Part shown: positions 9,953-21,176 of the stretch, piece by piece
How the letters are laid out: each line of letters begins with the position of its first letter
How positions within the stretch are numbered: position 1 is the first letter of the stretch
Assembly: GCA_027068835.1 (NCBI GenBank)
Contig: JAMOLY010000160.1
Location: forward strand, 1-32,758
Source of the DNA: Thiomicrorhabdus sp.
Lineage (GTDB): Bacteria > Pseudomonadota > Gammaproteobacteria > Thiomicrospirales > Thiomicrospiraceae
Direction: 5' to 3'
DNA: 32,758 nt
Program-made: the position numbers and the translations under genes
The notes under the pieces: generated by a model
Seen by the model: the letters and a program-made list of their open reading frames with translations, nothing else
What the model was told of the DNA's origin: nothing
Databases searched by the model: none

Positions 9953-10810
9953 ATGAGCAATGCTTCTTTCCCTAACTTAGAAAAAGTGCTGTGTTTAGGC
10001 GTGGCGGGTAATTTTGCAGGGCATTTAGAGCAGGCGGGAGAAACGCCCGATTTTGTTCACGTGAAAACCCTTAATGCCACTGCACCTAAAGGGCTGTTTC
10101 CTTATTACATTCCAAATCACTCTGGTTTTTTGGGGCAAAACCCACTCTCATCCACACACATAAAATACCCCGAATACTTAGCCGACAACGCACATTTACA
10201 AGCCGAGCCTGAAGTTTGCGTGCTGTTTAACGTTAGTTATCGAAACAACCTCATTACCACCTTAACACCCGAAAAATTTGCGGCGTTTAATGACTGCTCC
10301 ATTCGTAAACCTGGGGCCAAAAAAATCAGTGAAAAGAAAAACTGGGGCGCAGAAACCAAAGGCATTTCAGAGCAATTTATTGCACTGGATCAATTTGATG
10401 AAGGAGGCGAACTCGATGCTTTTAACATCGCCTCTTTTTTAAAGCGCGATGGAAAAATTCATGCCTATGGCAAAGACAGCTCCGTGTGTACCTACTCCTA
10501 TTTTCACCAGCAACTGACTGATTGGATGATTGATAAACTCAATACACAAGAAGATTTTGGCCCATTAGAAGACTTAAGAGCGCACATTAAAACGGCCAAC
10601 TACCCTCAACAAATACTGATAAGCTTAGGCGCAACCACTTATACCAAATTTGGTGAAACCGTATTTTTACAAGCAGGAGATGAGCTATTCTTTTATGTTT
10701 ATGACAGCACACAAAACAGTGCTGAAAGCATTTTAGAGCATGCTGTACAGGCTAATAAAAATATCCCCCCCCCTATCAACAGCTCCGTATTACACCAAAA
10801 GATCATCTAA
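9953..10810 (+). CDS. DUF5718 family protein, FAH-like fold predicted
   Basis: VLCLGVAGNFAGHLEQAGE; AEPEVCVLFNV; AAFNDCSIRKPGAKKISEKKNWG; LISLGATTYTKFGETVFLQAGDELFF resemble fumarylacetoacetate hydrolase core motifs. Confidence 0.65.
   Translation: MSNASFPNLEKVLCLGVAGNFAGHLEQAGETPDFVHVKTLNATAPKGLFPYYIPNHSGFLGQNPLSSTHIKYPEYLADNAHLQAEPEVCVLFNVSYRNNLITTLTPEKFAAFNDCSIRKPGAKKISEKKNWGAETKGISEQFIALDQFDEGGELDAFNIASFLKRDGKIHAYGKDSSVCTYSYFHQQLTDWMIDKLNTQEDFGPLEDLRAHIKTANYPQQILISLGATTYTKFGETVFLQAGDELFFYVYDSTQNSAESILEHAVQANKNIPPPINSSVLHQKII
10765..10773. repeat. Homopolymer tract C9 in the DUF5718 gene
   Basis: ATC CCC CCC CCT (Ile-Pro-Pro-Pro) about 15 codons from the stop. Confidence 0.95.
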
Positions 10811-10815
10811 CCCTT

Positions 10816-11385
10816 ATGACATCTGATCATTCAAATCATTCCATCGTAGAACAACAGGTTCGACAATGGTTAGAGCAAGTCGTTATTGGATTAAACCTCT
10901 GCCCATTTGCCTCACAACCCTATCAAGCACAACAAATTCGTTTTTCGGTCAGTAACAGTCAAACCGCGGAAGCACTGCTCATGGAACTGGCAACCGAATT
11001 GACGTTACTGGCAACCAAACCTACCCGTGAGATTGAAACAACTCTATTGATTACCCCCAAGATGCTAACGGCATTTGATGAGTACAATCAGTTTCTAAAC
11101 CATGTGGATGCATTGCTTGAACAAATGAACTATCAGGGAGTTTTTCAGGTCGCCAGTTTTCACCCTGATTACCAGTTTGCAGGCACTCTACCAGAAGAGG
11201 CAGAAAACCTAACCAATCGTTCGCCCTATCCAATCTTGCACCTAATTCGAGAAGCCAGTTTAGAGCGCGTACTGAAGCACTACCCTAACCCTGAAAACAT
11301 TCCTGACACAAATATCAAACGCGTATCCAACTTAACGGAACAAGAGAAACAAACATTGTTTCCTTACTTATTCGCGCCACATTAA
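10816..11385 (+). CDS. DUF1415 family protein
   Basis: VRQWLEQVVIGLNLCPFASQPYQAQQIRFSVS; FHPDYQFAGT; NRSPYPILHLIREASLERVL. Confidence 0.85.
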   Translation: MTSDHSNHSIVEQQVRQWLEQVVIGLNLCPFASQPYQAQQIRFSVSNSQTAEALLMELATELTLLATKPTREIETTLLITPKMLTAFDEYNQFLNHVDALLEQMNYQGVFQVASFHPDYQFAGTLPEEAENLTNRSPYPILHLIREASLERVLKHYPNPENIPDTNIKRVSNLTEQEKQTLFPYLFAPH

Positions 11386-11431
11386 ACATGTTAAACAGAA
11401 TAGAAGAGACCTGTGTAATTTTAAACATAAA

Positions 11432-11453
11432 AAAAGCCCAATTTTGGGCTTTT
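11432..11453. terminator. Bidirectional intrinsic terminator between the DUF1415 gene and nuoN
   Basis: AAAAGCCCA-ATTT-TGGGCTTTT, 9-bp perfect stem with A/T flanks between convergent genes. Confidence 0.9.
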
Positions 11454-11476
11454 AACATACACACCTAAATGATGTG

Positions 11477-12922
11477 TTACATCGCGTTTAAACTATTAAA
11501 GAAAATATCAATCATGCCGCTTGGCAATAAACCCAGTACCAACAATAGGATTGCAATACTGCTAATACCAATGGTTAGGCTACCATTAACTGGCTCAAGC
11601 CTTGAGGTATCTTCTGGTTTATCAAAGTACATGGCTTTAATTACTTTTAGGTAATAGAAGGCACTGATTACCGCAGCAATGACCGCTAACACTGCTAACC
11701 ATAAGAAGCCTGCTTGAACCACTTCTTCAATGACCAATAATTTTGCCCAAAAGCCGACAAACGGTGGAACACCTGCCATGGAAAACATAATCATCAAAAT
11801 CATAAATGCTAACCAAGGATTACGAGCATTAAGCCCTTTAAAATCAGAAATCAGATCAAACTCTTTACCCGTTCTTGATAGGGCGGCAATAATACCAAAC
11901 CCTGCCACACCCGTAATGGCATAAATCACAACATAGAACATGGAGGATGCATACCCATCAGGGGTTGCGGCAATAACTCCTAAAAGTAGGAACCCCATAT
12001 GCCCAATACCTGAGTAAGCCAGCATACGCTTTAAGTTGTCTTGAACAATGGCAACCACCGCACCCACAATTAATGATAAAACCGATAGCATAATAATTAA
12101 CGACTGCCAGTCATTCAATAAACCCGGCATCGCTTCTGCCAGTAAACGGTACAACATAGCAAAGGCGGCAATTTTAGGTGCGGTTGCAAGAAACATCGTA
12201 ACGGCCGTTGGTGAACCATGATAAACATCGGGCACCCACATGTGAAAAGGCACGGCACCAAGTTTAAAGGCAAGCCCGATCACGACAAAAACGACACCAA
12301 ACGATAAGACCATGCTGTTTACTTCACCCGAAGCAATGACGTTTGCAATTTCTGGGAAGGTAATCGAACCTGTTGCACCGTAAACCATGGATAGACCATA
12401 CAACAACATACCTGTTGCTAAAGCACCTAGTACAAAGTATTTAAGTGCGGCTTCTAGCCCTTGAGCTGAGTCTTTACGCATGGCAACCATGGCATAAATC
12501 GCTAATGACATAATTTCTAGCCCAAGATACATGGTAATCATGTTGTGCGCCGAAATCATGACGAACATCCCTAATACACCAAATAATCCCAGTACAAAAA
12601 ACTCGCCACTGAAAAATTTATGCTGAACTAAATACTCTCTTGCAAAGAAAAAGACCCCAAAAGAGACCGCAAGTGTAAAGAGTTTTAAAACATCCGCAAA
12701 ACCATCACGGACAAAACTGCCATCAAAGGTAATAATTTGTGTGGTTGTAAAACTTGTAATAATTAAGAAACCAACAAAAATCAAACTGATTTGAGTTGCA
12801 TAATAAGTTGCAAATTTAAAACGTTTTGCCCAGAACGTATCCGCAATCAAAATAAACGAAATAAGTGCTAAAAGCACCATTTCTGGGATCGCTGGTGCAA
12901 ATGATGGCATAACAAAGTTCAT
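11477..12922 (-). CDS. nuoN: NADH-quinone oxidoreductase subunit N
   Basis: 481 aa multi-TM; YLGLEIMSLAIYAMVAMRKDS; FKLGAVPFHMWVPDVYHGSPTAVTMFLATAPKIAAFA. Confidence 0.97.
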   Translation of the reverse strand: MNFVMPSFAPAIPEMVLLALISFILIADTFWAKRFKFATYYATQISLIFVGFLIITSFTTTQIITFDGSFVRDGFADVLKLFTLAVSFGVFFFAREYLVQHKFFSGEFFVLGLFGVLGMFVMISAHNMITMYLGLEIMSLAIYAMVAMRKDSAQGLEAALKYFVLGALATGMLLYGLSMVYGATGSITFPEIANVIASGEVNSMVLSFGVVFVVIGLAFKLGAVPFHMWVPDVYHGSPTAVTMFLATAPKIAAFAMLYRLLAEAMPGLLNDWQSLIIMLSVLSLIVGAVVAIVQDNLKRMLAYSGIGHMGFLLLGVIAATPDGYASSMFYVVIYAITGVAGFGIIAALSRTGKEFDLISDFKGLNARNPWLAFMILMIMFSMAGVPPFVGFWAKLLVIEEVVQAGFLWLAVLAVIAAVISAFYYLKVIKAMYFDKPEDTSRLEPVNGSLTIGISSIAILLLVLGLLPSGMIDIFFNSLNAM

Positions 12923-12945
12923 ATGGTTAACTCACCTATTCCTAA

Positions 12946-14469
12946 TTACAGTTTAGAAGTTGTTGCTTGAACAAGTAGGTTCGCAACGGATGTATTCATG
13001 ACTTCAATCAGTGGGCTTGGGAATACACCCAGTCCAATAATGAAGACGGCTAGCGTGGCCATTAAGGCAAATTCACGCTTATTCAAATCTTGAAGTTTTT
13101 CAACATTGTCATTGGTAATGGGGCCAAAAAATACGCGTTTGACCATCCATAAAGTATAAGCCGCTCCAATAATCAATGTTAAGGCTGCTAAGGTTCCGTA
13201 CCAGATATTGGCTTTAAATGAACTTAAGATAACCATAAACTCACCTACAAACCCTGATGTACCTGGTAGACCTACATTCGCCATTGCAAAAAGAACGGCA
13301 AACATGGTGAACCATGGCATTTTATTCACCACACCACTGTAGGCTGAAATTTCACGCGTATGCATTCGGTCGTACAATACACCAATGGCAAGGAACATCG
13401 CACCAGAGATAAAGCCGTGCGAAATCATTTGAACCATTGCACCTTCCATACCCAGCTGTGCACCTTGCATAGACCCTGTCGAGTCAATAATGTCGTAAAC
13501 AACAAACATCCCTAGTGTTACAAACCCCATATGTGAAATAGAGGAGTAAGCCACCAGTTTTTTCATGTCTGATTGTGCTAACGCAACAATACCGATGTAT
13601 ACAATTGCAATTAACGAAAGCCCAATCACCAGCCAATCTAATGTCATCGACGCATCAGGTGTAATAGGCAAACTAAAGCGAACAAAACCATAGCCCCCCA
13701 TTTTAAGCATAATAGCGGCAAGTACAATAGAACCTGCGGTAGGTGCTTCAACGTGCGCGTCGGGTAACCAAGTGTGCACGGGAAACATGGGAATTTTGAC
13801 CGCAAATGCTGCCAAGAAAGCCAAGAAAATAAAAATTTGTGCCGTCATTCCAAGGTGCATGCCTTGGAAGTCTAAAATAGAGAAGCTTCCTGATTCTGAA
13901 TACATATAGATAAATGCAACCAGCATGAAAACCGACCCTAAGAAGGTATATAAGAAAAACTTTAAGGTGGCATAAACACGCTTAGGTCCACCCCATTTAC
14001 CAATGACGATAAACATTGGAATCAACAGAGCTTCCCAGAACACATAAAATAAGATTGAATCTAGAGCGGCAAAAACACCGACCATGATGCCGCCCATAAT
14101 AAGGAAGGCACCCATATACTGTTCAACACGTTCTTTAATCACATCCCAAGCTGAGACAATCACTAAAACTTGTGTAAATGTCGTTAACAAGATTAATGGC
14201 ATTGAAAGTCCATCAATCCCAAGGTGATAATTGACATTGAACATTGGAATCCATGGTACATTTTCAACAAACTGCATAGATGCCGTTGTGGTATCAAACC
14301 CTGTCCAGAGTGGAATAGAGAGAATAAATGTTAACCCAACAGTGAACAGTGACAACCATTTTGCTAATGTCGGATTATTGCGCCCTGCAAAGAGCACGAG
14401 TAAACCACCGACAATTGGAAGCCAAATTAATGTGCTTAAAATTGGAAAGCCTGTAAGCATGAAGTCCAT
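12946..14469 (-). CDS. nuoM: NADH-quinone oxidoreductase subunit M
   Basis: GIDGLSMPLILLTTF; FFLYTFLGSVFML; HTWLPDAHVEAPTAGSIVLAAIMLKMGGYG. Confidence 0.97.
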   Translation of the reverse strand: MDFMLTGFPILSTLIWLPIVGGLLVLFAGRNNPTLAKWLSLFTVGLTFILSIPLWTGFDTTTASMQFVENVPWIPMFNVNYHLGIDGLSMPLILLTTFTQVLVIVSAWDVIKERVEQYMGAFLIMGGIMVGVFAALDSILFYVFWEALLIPMFIVIGKWGGPKRVYATLKFFLYTFLGSVFMLVAFIYMYSESGSFSILDFQGMHLGMTAQIFIFLAFLAAFAVKIPMFPVHTWLPDAHVEAPTAGSIVLAAIMLKMGGYGFVRFSLPITPDASMTLDWLVIGLSLIAIVYIGIVALAQSDMKKLVAYSSISHMGFVTLGMFVVYDIIDSTGSMQGAQLGMEGAMVQMISHGFISGAMFLAIGVLYDRMHTREISAYSGVVNKMPWFTMFAVLFAMANVGLPGTSGFVGEFMVILSSFKANIWYGTLAALTLIIGAAYTLWMVKRVFFGPITNDNVEKLQDLNKREFALMATLAVFIIGLGVFPSPLIEVMNTSVANLLVQATTSKL

Positions 14470-14490
14470 TTCCTTATATCTTGTTCTTAA

Positions 14491-16464
14491 TTACCAAAGA
14501 GCCCAAACCAGCATTGCCAGTAAGCCAAAAATCATTGCAAATGCATAGTGATACATATAACCCGTTTGAGTTAAGCGCAATGCTTGTCCCATATCTTCAA
14601 TTGCCGTAAAGGTTCTTGTGACCATTCCTGTATCAATCAATTTAATATCAACTGCTTTGTTAAAGAAATGACTCAGTTTACGACTACCATCAACAAAAAC
14701 AATCTCATTCAAACGATCAAACCCATAAGCACTGTCCAGTACATAGAATCCTCGTGGACACATTTTTTTCAGTTTAACGGGTAAGCTGGGTACTTTAATG
14801 TACATCAACCATGCAAGGAACACCCCTGATAACGCTAAGATAACGGGCAGTGTCGTAAAGGCATCTAACACCAGTTGCAATGCACCTTGGAAATAATTGT
14901 TATACACCGATAAGGCTACATCATTTTGAGGCAATATTTGAATAGCACTGCCAAAATACTCACCACTCAACATTGGTGCAATCATGGGCCAGCCCATTAT
15001 CGCGGACGGAATTGCAAGTAAAATTAACGGCAACGTAACCACCCAAGGTGACTCTTTAATTTTATGCGTTTTAACGTACTCACTCTCTTTGCCGTGAAAG
15101 ACTAAGAAGAACATACGGAAACTATAGAACGCGGTTACAAAGACCCCTGTCATAAGAAGAACATAGGCAAAATTGGAACCAACTCGTTCAGATGCATCTA
15201 ACGACAGTAAAATACTGTCTTTTGAGAAGAACCCAGAGAACCCTGGAAAACCAATCAAAGCAAGTGAACCAATCAACATCGCAGCATAAGTGATTGGCAT
15301 GTATTTATACAAGCCCCCCATTTCTCTAATATTTTGTTTATGGTGCATCGCAATAATGACCGAACCAGCGGCTAAGAATAACAACGCTTTAAAGAAGCCG
15401 TGCGTTAATACATGGAACATACCTGCCGCATAGGCGGATGCCCCCATTGCCGCAATCATAAAGCCGAGCTGAGATAGGGTTGAATAAGCGATAACACGTT
15501 TGATATCATCTTGTATCAGGCCAAGTAACCCCATCAGAAATGCCGTAGAAGCTCCAACAATGAGAATAACACTTAGTGCGGTTTCTGACATTTCAAATGC
15601 TGGCGATAAACGCGCTATCATAAAGACACCCGCTGTCACCATTGTGGCCGCATGAATCAAGGCTGAAATAGGCGTTGGACCTTCCATGGATTCAGGAAGC
15701 CAAACATGCAATGGCATTTGAGCTGATTTACCCATCGCACCCACAAAAAGTAAAATCAACATCAATGTAATCATTGACCATTCGACACCTGGAATGATCT
15801 CAATCATGACATCGCCATTCGCTGAAAGTTGTGCGAAAAACTCATTGTAATCCATGGTGTTGAAGTAGACAAAAACCAGTGCAATTCCTAAAATGAAACC
15901 AAAGTCACCTACACGGTTGACTAAAAAGGCTTTAAAGTTGGCTTGAATGGCCGACTCACGCTTCATGTAGAAACCAATCAATAGATAAGACACCAGCCCT
16001 ACCGCTTCCCAACCAAAGAACAATTGTAGAAAGTTATTCGCCATCACCAATGAGAGCATTGAAAAAGTAAATAAAGAGATATAACTAAAGAACCGTTGGA
16101 AGTAAGGATCGTCATCCGCATAATCTTCATCATGGCTCATGTACCCTACGGTATAAATATGAACCATTAGAGAGACAAATGTCACCAGTAGCATCATCGT
16201 GGCGGAAAGTTCATCAATCATAAAACCAATTTCAAAACGTATCCCGTCACTGACCATCCATGTATAAAGGCTGGCGTTATACGCTTCTGAAGTATTTAAA
16301 ACAAACTGATTAAAGACATAAGCCGAAAGCACCATGGAAACCGTTACCCCTAAAATGGTAACCGCTTGTGCGCCCTTACGCCCAATCTGCCTGCCTAATA
16401 ATCCCGCAATCGCGGCACCTATTAAAGGAGAAACAAGAATTAAAGTTAAAATCGTATGTAACAT
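14491..16464 (-). CDS. nuoL: NADH-quinone oxidoreductase subunit L
   Basis: 657 aa; FGWEAVGLVSYLLIGFY; MPLHVWLPESMEGPTPISALIHAATMVTAGVFM. Confidence 0.98.
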   Translation of the reverse strand: MLHTILTLILVSPLIGAAIAGLLGRQIGRKGAQAVTILGVTVSMVLSAYVFNQFVLNTSEAYNASLYTWMVSDGIRFEIGFMIDELSATMMLLVTFVSLMVHIYTVGYMSHDEDYADDDPYFQRFFSYISLFTFSMLSLVMANNFLQLFFGWEAVGLVSYLLIGFYMKRESAIQANFKAFLVNRVGDFGFILGIALVFVYFNTMDYNEFFAQLSANGDVMIEIIPGVEWSMITLMLILLFVGAMGKSAQMPLHVWLPESMEGPTPISALIHAATMVTAGVFMIARLSPAFEMSETALSVILIVGASTAFLMGLLGLIQDDIKRVIAYSTLSQLGFMIAAMGASAYAAGMFHVLTHGFFKALLFLAAGSVIIAMHHKQNIREMGGLYKYMPITYAAMLIGSLALIGFPGFSGFFSKDSILLSLDASERVGSNFAYVLLMTGVFVTAFYSFRMFFLVFHGKESEYVKTHKIKESPWVVTLPLILLAIPSAIMGWPMIAPMLSGEYFGSAIQILPQNDVALSVYNNYFQGALQLVLDAFTTLPVILALSGVFLAWLMYIKVPSLPVKLKKMCPRGFYVLDSAYGFDRLNEIVFVDGSRKLSHFFNKAVDIKLIDTGMVTRTFTAIEDMGQALRLTQTGYMYHYAFAMIFGLLAMLVWALW

Positions 16465-16471
16465 TAATCAA

Positions 16472-16777
16472 CTACCCCTTAAGTGTGCCAAGATCATCAA
16501 CATTGATGCTCTTACGTTTACGGAAAACCAATACAATAATTGCTAAACCAATGGCGGCTTCAGCCGCCGCCACGGTTAAAATAAAGAAGACAAAAATCTG
16601 CCCCGTTACATCGTTATGGAAGTGCGAAAAAGCCACTAGATTGGTATTAACCGCCAAGAGTAGCAGTTCAATTGCCATCAACAGTACAATCACATTTTTT
16701 CTATTTAAGAAAATACCCGCCATACTGATAATAAAAAGTATTGCGCCAAAAATCAGATAGTCCGATAGAGCAATCAT
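16472..16777 (-). CDS. nuoK: NADH-quinone oxidoreductase subunit K
   Basis: 101 aa; [31 protein letters not shown]. Confidence 0.97.
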   Translation of the reverse strand: MIALSDYLIFGAILFIISMAGIFLNRKNVIVLLMAIELLLLAVNTNLVAFSHFHNDVTGQIFVFFILTVAAAEAAIGLAIIVLVFRKRKSINVDDLGTLKG

Positions 16778-17415
16778 TTGTCTTCCTCCTCTTTTGGCTT
16801 AATCGGTTCTTCAAATTCTGACTTCATTTTGACCATTTTAAAGCGGTCTGAAGCCTGTGTTTTCACCTGTTTATCAATGTCTTGATAGAGTACTTCACCC
16901 GTTGGTCGGCGGCGTAATGACAGTGCAATTGCAGCCACAATACCTAGTAATAACAGCACAGCGGCTAAAATAAAGGCATACGCATGAACGGTGTATAACT
17001 GAAGCCCTATCGCTTTGGTGTTACTGTAATCTGCTGGGTGCATAACAGGAGCACCAGTAACTTCTAAACCAAAATTTTCAGGCCCGAGTACCATATACAT
17101 CATTGCCGCAATCGATAGCACGACCATTGTTCCAATGGGTAGATACTGTGTAAACCCCTCTTTTATAATAGATAAATTAATATCCAACATCATGACTACG
17201 AATAGAAACAGCACCATAACAGCACCAACATAAACCAGAATAAGCACCAAGCCTAAAAACTCTGCCTGTGCGGTAATCCAAACACCTGCCGTTGCAATAA
17301 AAGCCAGAACAAGCCATAAAGCCGCTTTTACAGGATCTTTGATGGTAATCATCATCACACCAGAAATGCATGCAACGCCAGCCAAAAAATAAAATATAAA
17401 TAGTTCAAATGTCAT
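16774..17415 (-). CDS. nuoJ: NADH-quinone oxidoreductase subunit J
   Basis: [40 protein letters not shown]; overlaps the nuoK start. Confidence 0.96.
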   Translation of the reverse strand: MTFELFIFYFLAGVACISGVMMITIKDPVKAALWLVLAFIATAGVWITAQAEFLGLVLILVYVGAVMVLFLFVVMMLDINLSIIKEGFTQYLPIGTMVVLSIAAMMYMVLGPENFGLEVTGAPVMHPADYSNTKAIGLQLYTVHAYAFILAAVLLLLGIVAAIALSLRRRPTGEVLYQDIDKQVKTQASDRFKMVKMKSEFEEPIKPKEEEDK

Positions 17416-17431
17416 ATTAATTCACTTTCTA

Positions 17432-17923
17432 TTATCGAAACTTTGCATCAACAGCACGATCGGCAGCAATCTGCTCTTCGTGTTTGTCGCCAAAGGCCAG
17501 TAATTTATCTTTAGTTTGAATATGAGGTCCGCGTTCTTGGAAATCATATTCGAAGACTCTTGTTTCAACAATGGCATCCACGGGGCATGCTTCTTCGCAA
17601 AAACCACAATAAATGCACTTAAACATGTCAATGTCATATTGCGTGGTTCTTCTTGAACCATCATCACGCTCTTCTGACTCAATGGTAATGGCATTAGCAG
17701 GACAAACCGCTTCGCATAATTTACAAGCAATGCAACGCTCTTCACCATTTTCGTAACGTCGTAATGCATGGTGCCCACGAAACCTTGGCGAAATAGGGGT
17801 TTTCTCTTCAGGATAACGCACTGTTATTTTCTTTTTAAAGAAGTACTTACCCGTGACACTGAGACCCTTAAATAGTTCGGTTAGGCCCCATGTTTTGATT
17901 TGATGTTTTAAAAATTTACCCAT
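17432..17923 (-). CDS. nuoI: NADH-quinone oxidoreductase subunit I (two 4Fe-4S motifs)
   Basis: [16 protein letters not shown] and [16 protein letters not shown]. Start placed at ATG 17923 behind GAGGG Shine-Dalgarno, which removes the overlap with nuoH. Confidence 0.97.
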   Translation of the reverse strand: MGKFLKHQIKTWGLTELFKGLSVTGKYFFKKKITVRYPEEKTPISPRFRGHHALRRYENGEERCIACKLCEAVCPANAITIESEERDDGSRRTTQYDIDMFKCIYCGFCEEACPVDAIVETRVFEYDFQERGPHIQTKDKLLAFGDKHEEQIAADRAVDAKFR

Positions 17924-17936
17924 GTTACCCTCTAAA

Positions 17937-19001
17937 TTAATTAAACCAAGGACCAAAACTGAAGTACTTCATTGCTCCCACAACAAATACCCAAAGAATC
18001 GTCAACGGAATGAGAACCTTCCAACCAAGACGCATTAATTGGTCATAACGGTATCTAGGGAAAGTAGCACGCAGCCATAAAAATATAAACAGTAATAATG
18101 AGACTTTAAAAGCAAGCCAACCTAGCTGAGGTACCCATGAGAACATGGTTTCTAGGAACGGAATCCCCTCAAAAGGTGATAACCAACCTCCAAGAAACAT
18201 AATGGCTGTCATGAAAGAGATCAAAATCATCATCGCGTATTCCGCTAACATGAAGACCCCGAATGTCATTCCTGAGTAATCAACATGGAAACCCGCAACA
18301 ATTTCTGCCTCCCCTTCAATTACGTCAAACGGGGTACGGTTGGTCTCTGCCAAACCTGATATAAAGTACACAAAGAACATAGGCAGTAATGGCAATAAAT
18401 ACCAGTTCAACATACCGCCTTGTTGGCCGTTGACAATATCCGTTAAGTTCATGCTTCCTGCGATCATTAGAACGGTAACTAACGCAAAGCCCATTGCAAT
18501 TTCATAAGATATTTTTTGTGCTGAACCACGTAATGCCCCTAAGAAAGCATATTTGGAGTTAGAAGCCCACCCAGCCACAATCGTTCCGTAAACAATAATA
18601 GAGGTAACCGCTAAGATATACAGCAATCCTGCATTAACGTCTGCAACCACCATGCCATCGGCAAAAGGAATCACCGCCCAAGCGGCTACCGCAGGTGCTA
18701 ACGCTAAGATTGGCGCAATAATAAAAAGGTATTTATTTGCTTGATCTGGAAAAATAACCTCTTTGGTCATCAACTTTAACGCATCCGCAATCGGTTGTAA
18801 CAGTCCTAATGGACCCACACGGTTAGGCCCCATTCGAACCTGCATAAAACCAATCACTTTACGCTCAGCATAGGTTAACCAAGCCACCACCAACATAATC
18901 GGCAGAACCACGACAACCGTTTGAATAACTAATGTAATAAGAATGGCTAACCATTCAAATAAAAAGGTTGATAAAAAAGCTTGTAGTGCATCAAACATCA
19001 A
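17937..19001 (-). CDS. nuoH: NADH-quinone oxidoreductase subunit H
   Basis: [62 protein letters not shown]. Confidence 0.98.
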   Translation of the reverse strand: MMFDALQAFLSTFLFEWLAILITLVIQTVVVVLPIMLVVAWLTYAERKVIGFMQVRMGPNRVGPLGLLQPIADALKLMTKEVIFPDQANKYLFIIAPILALAPAVAAWAVIPFADGMVVADVNAGLLYILAVTSIIVYGTIVAGWASNSKYAFLGALRGSAQKISYEIAMGFALVTVLMIAGSMNLTDIVNGQQGGMLNWYLLPLLPMFFVYFISGLAETNRTPFDVIEGEAEIVAGFHVDYSGMTFGVFMLAEYAMMILISFMTAIMFLGGWLSPFEGIPFLETMFSWVPQLGWLAFKVSLLLFIFLWLRATFPRYRYDQLMRLGWKVLIPLTILWVFVVGAMKYFSFGPWFN

Positions 19002-19003
19002 TA

Positions 19004-21115
19004 TTATCCTCTACCCATAGTGGCAACATCTGCATCAGGTGTCGCTTGTAAAGATGGCGCTCTACGAACCAAAGCATCCACAGCATAAGGTGAGACAAGC
19101 TCAACTGTTGAATCGTTATTTTTAGGTAATTGGCACGTAACGGAGCTTAAATCAATCTGTATCACTTGATTATCAAGCACTTCTCGTAACACCTCATTTG
19201 AGTGCGTATACTCAAAGTCCTCTAAATCAAACATATTACCCAGCACACGGAAAATCTTCCAAGCGGCCTTCGAATCCCCTTTAGGATCTACCGACATTTT
19301 AAATGACTGTTTAAGACCCGTTGCATTGACAAACGTACCCGCAGTTTCAGCAAAGGCCGCGATGGGAAGCAATACATCCGCATACTCACGCTGAATTTCA
19401 CTCTCAAACGCAGTCAAATTCACAACAAAATTTGCATTTTTCATTGCAGATAGGGCTTTTTCGCCCGCTGTAAAGTCTAATTCAGGCTCAATATTAAGGT
19501 TAATATAAGCCTTTAAATTAGAAGAGAGCATCTCAGAACTGTTCTTACCTGCTTTAGGTAAGAAATTAACCAAGTGCGCACCGACTTCGTTAGCAGCCAT
19601 TGGTAAAATATTTAAGTTTGCAGAGGTATTCGCTGAAATCAGGGCGGCTAATACCTGTATGGTAGAAAAGTCTGGGTGCATATGACTGATTTGCCCCACC
19701 ATAATACTCGCCGATTTAGCGCTGCATAAGCATTGGGCAATTTTTTGTTGAGACTCTGTTACTGTAATTTCATTCAACCAGTTCGGACTAATATTCCCAG
19801 AAATATCGAGCACTGCTTTTGTGATACCAGCCAATTCAGAAACCATTCCTTGAGCAGTATCGGCATGCTCTACCTTAAAGTTAAACTCCAACATATCAGG
19901 ATTTACAACAATGGCTTTTGCACCATTTGAAACAACCGCTTTACGTATACGGTGATTTAAAATAGGCAACTCTTTTCGAAGATAAGAACCAATAATTAAC
20001 ACAACATCAGCCTCTTCAACTGAAACAATCTCTTGTGTTAGCAAAGGGGTATGAAAACCAGTTTTATCAAGCGAAAAATCTGTTTGACGATGACGGAAAT
20101 CAATGTGCTCAATTCCTAAACCTCGAGCCAATTTTTGTAACAAGTATAACTCTTCAAGCGTTGAGTTAGCCGAAGCAAGCACCCCAATCTCTTTCGTTGA
20201 GCTAAGAACGTCTTGTAAACCTTCAACCGTTACTTTTAATGCCGTTTCCCAATCAACAACAACCCACTGGCCATTTTCTTTTACCATCGGCTGAGTTAAG
20301 CGATCTTCAGAGTTTAACCCTTCATAAGCAAAACGGTCACGATCCGAAAGCCAAACTTCATTAATGGATTCATTTGTACGAGGAACAACACGCTTTACTT
20401 GGCCATTCTTAGAGTGGATTGAAACATTAGAGCCCATGCTATCATGCGCAGAGATAGATGCATGTGCTTTAAGCTCCCAAGCACGCGCGGTATATCGAAA
20501 CGGTTTCGAGGTAAGCGCACCAACGGGACAGAGATCAATCATATTGCCAGACATTTCAGAGGTTATCGACTTTTCAATATAAGTACCAATTGACATCCAC
20601 TCACTACGTCCTGTCGAACCTAACTCTTTCATTCCTGCGACTTCCTGACCAAAACGAACACAACGCGTACAATGAATACAACGCGTCATATCGGTTTTAA
20701 TCAAAGAACCAGCATCACGATCACTGACAACACGCTTTCCCTCTGAATAACGAGAAATATCATCGCCGTAATCCATGGCAACGTCTTGTAATTCACACTC
20801 CCCACCTTGATCACAAATAGGACAGTCCAGAGGGTGATTAATTAACAAAAATTCCATCACCGATTTTTGTGCCGCAATTGCTTTGGCAGACTTGGTGTGA
20901 ACTTTCATTCCATCTGTTACAGGCGTTGCACAAGCAGGAAGCGCTTTCCAAGCACCTTCGACCTCAACAAGGCACATACGGCAGTTTGCAGCAATGGATA
21001 ATTTTTTGTGGTAACAAAAACGGGGAATCGATATTTGAGCATCATCTGCGACATCAATTAACATGTCGCCTTCATGTGCTTCAACAATTTGTCCGTTTAT
21101 CTCAACTTTTACCAT
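19004..21115 (-). CDS. nuoG: NADH-quinone oxidoreductase subunit G
   Basis: [71 protein letters not shown]. Confidence 0.97.
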   Translation of the reverse strand: MVKVEINGQIVEAHEGDMLIDVADDAQISIPRFCYHKKLSIAANCRMCLVEVEGAWKALPACATPVTDGMKVHTKSAKAIAAQKSVMEFLLINHPLDCPICDQGGECELQDVAMDYGDDISRYSEGKRVVSDRDAGSLIKTDMTRCIHCTRCVRFGQEVAGMKELGSTGRSEWMSIGTYIEKSITSEMSGNMIDLCPVGALTSKPFRYTARAWELKAHASISAHDSMGSNVSIHSKNGQVKRVVPRTNESINEVWLSDRDRFAYEGLNSEDRLTQPMVKENGQWVVVDWETALKVTVEGLQDVLSSTKEIGVLASANSTLEELYLLQKLARGLGIEHIDFRHRQTDFSLDKTGFHTPLLTQEIVSVEEADVVLIIGSYLRKELPILNHRIRKAVVSNGAKAIVVNPDMLEFNFKVEHADTAQGMVSELAGITKAVLDISGNISPNWLNEITVTESQQKIAQCLCSAKSASIMVGQISHMHPDFSTIQVLAALISANTSANLNILPMAANEVGAHLVNFLPKAGKNSSEMLSSNLKAYINLNIEPELDFTAGEKALSAMKNANFVVNLTAFESEIQREYADVLLPIAAFAETAGTFVNATGLKQSFKMSVDPKGDSKAAWKIFRVLGNMFDLEDFEYTHSNEVLREVLDNQVIQIDLSSVTCQLPKNNDSTVELVSPYAVDALVRRAPSLQATPDADVATMGRG

Positions 21116-21176
21116 AATTTTTTAACCTAAGTTTTCTAATTGGCTTAATTTTTAATTACAAGGGCTTATTTATCAA

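Noticed and set aside
16368-16760. 130-aa + strand ORF opposite nuoL/nuoK
   Set aside because: Antisense shadow of the highly conserved NuoL N-terminus and NuoK; no independent start context or motif.
17422-17778. 118-aa minus ORF inside nuoI in another frame
   Set aside because: Out-of-frame overlap with the clear NuoI ferredoxin domain.
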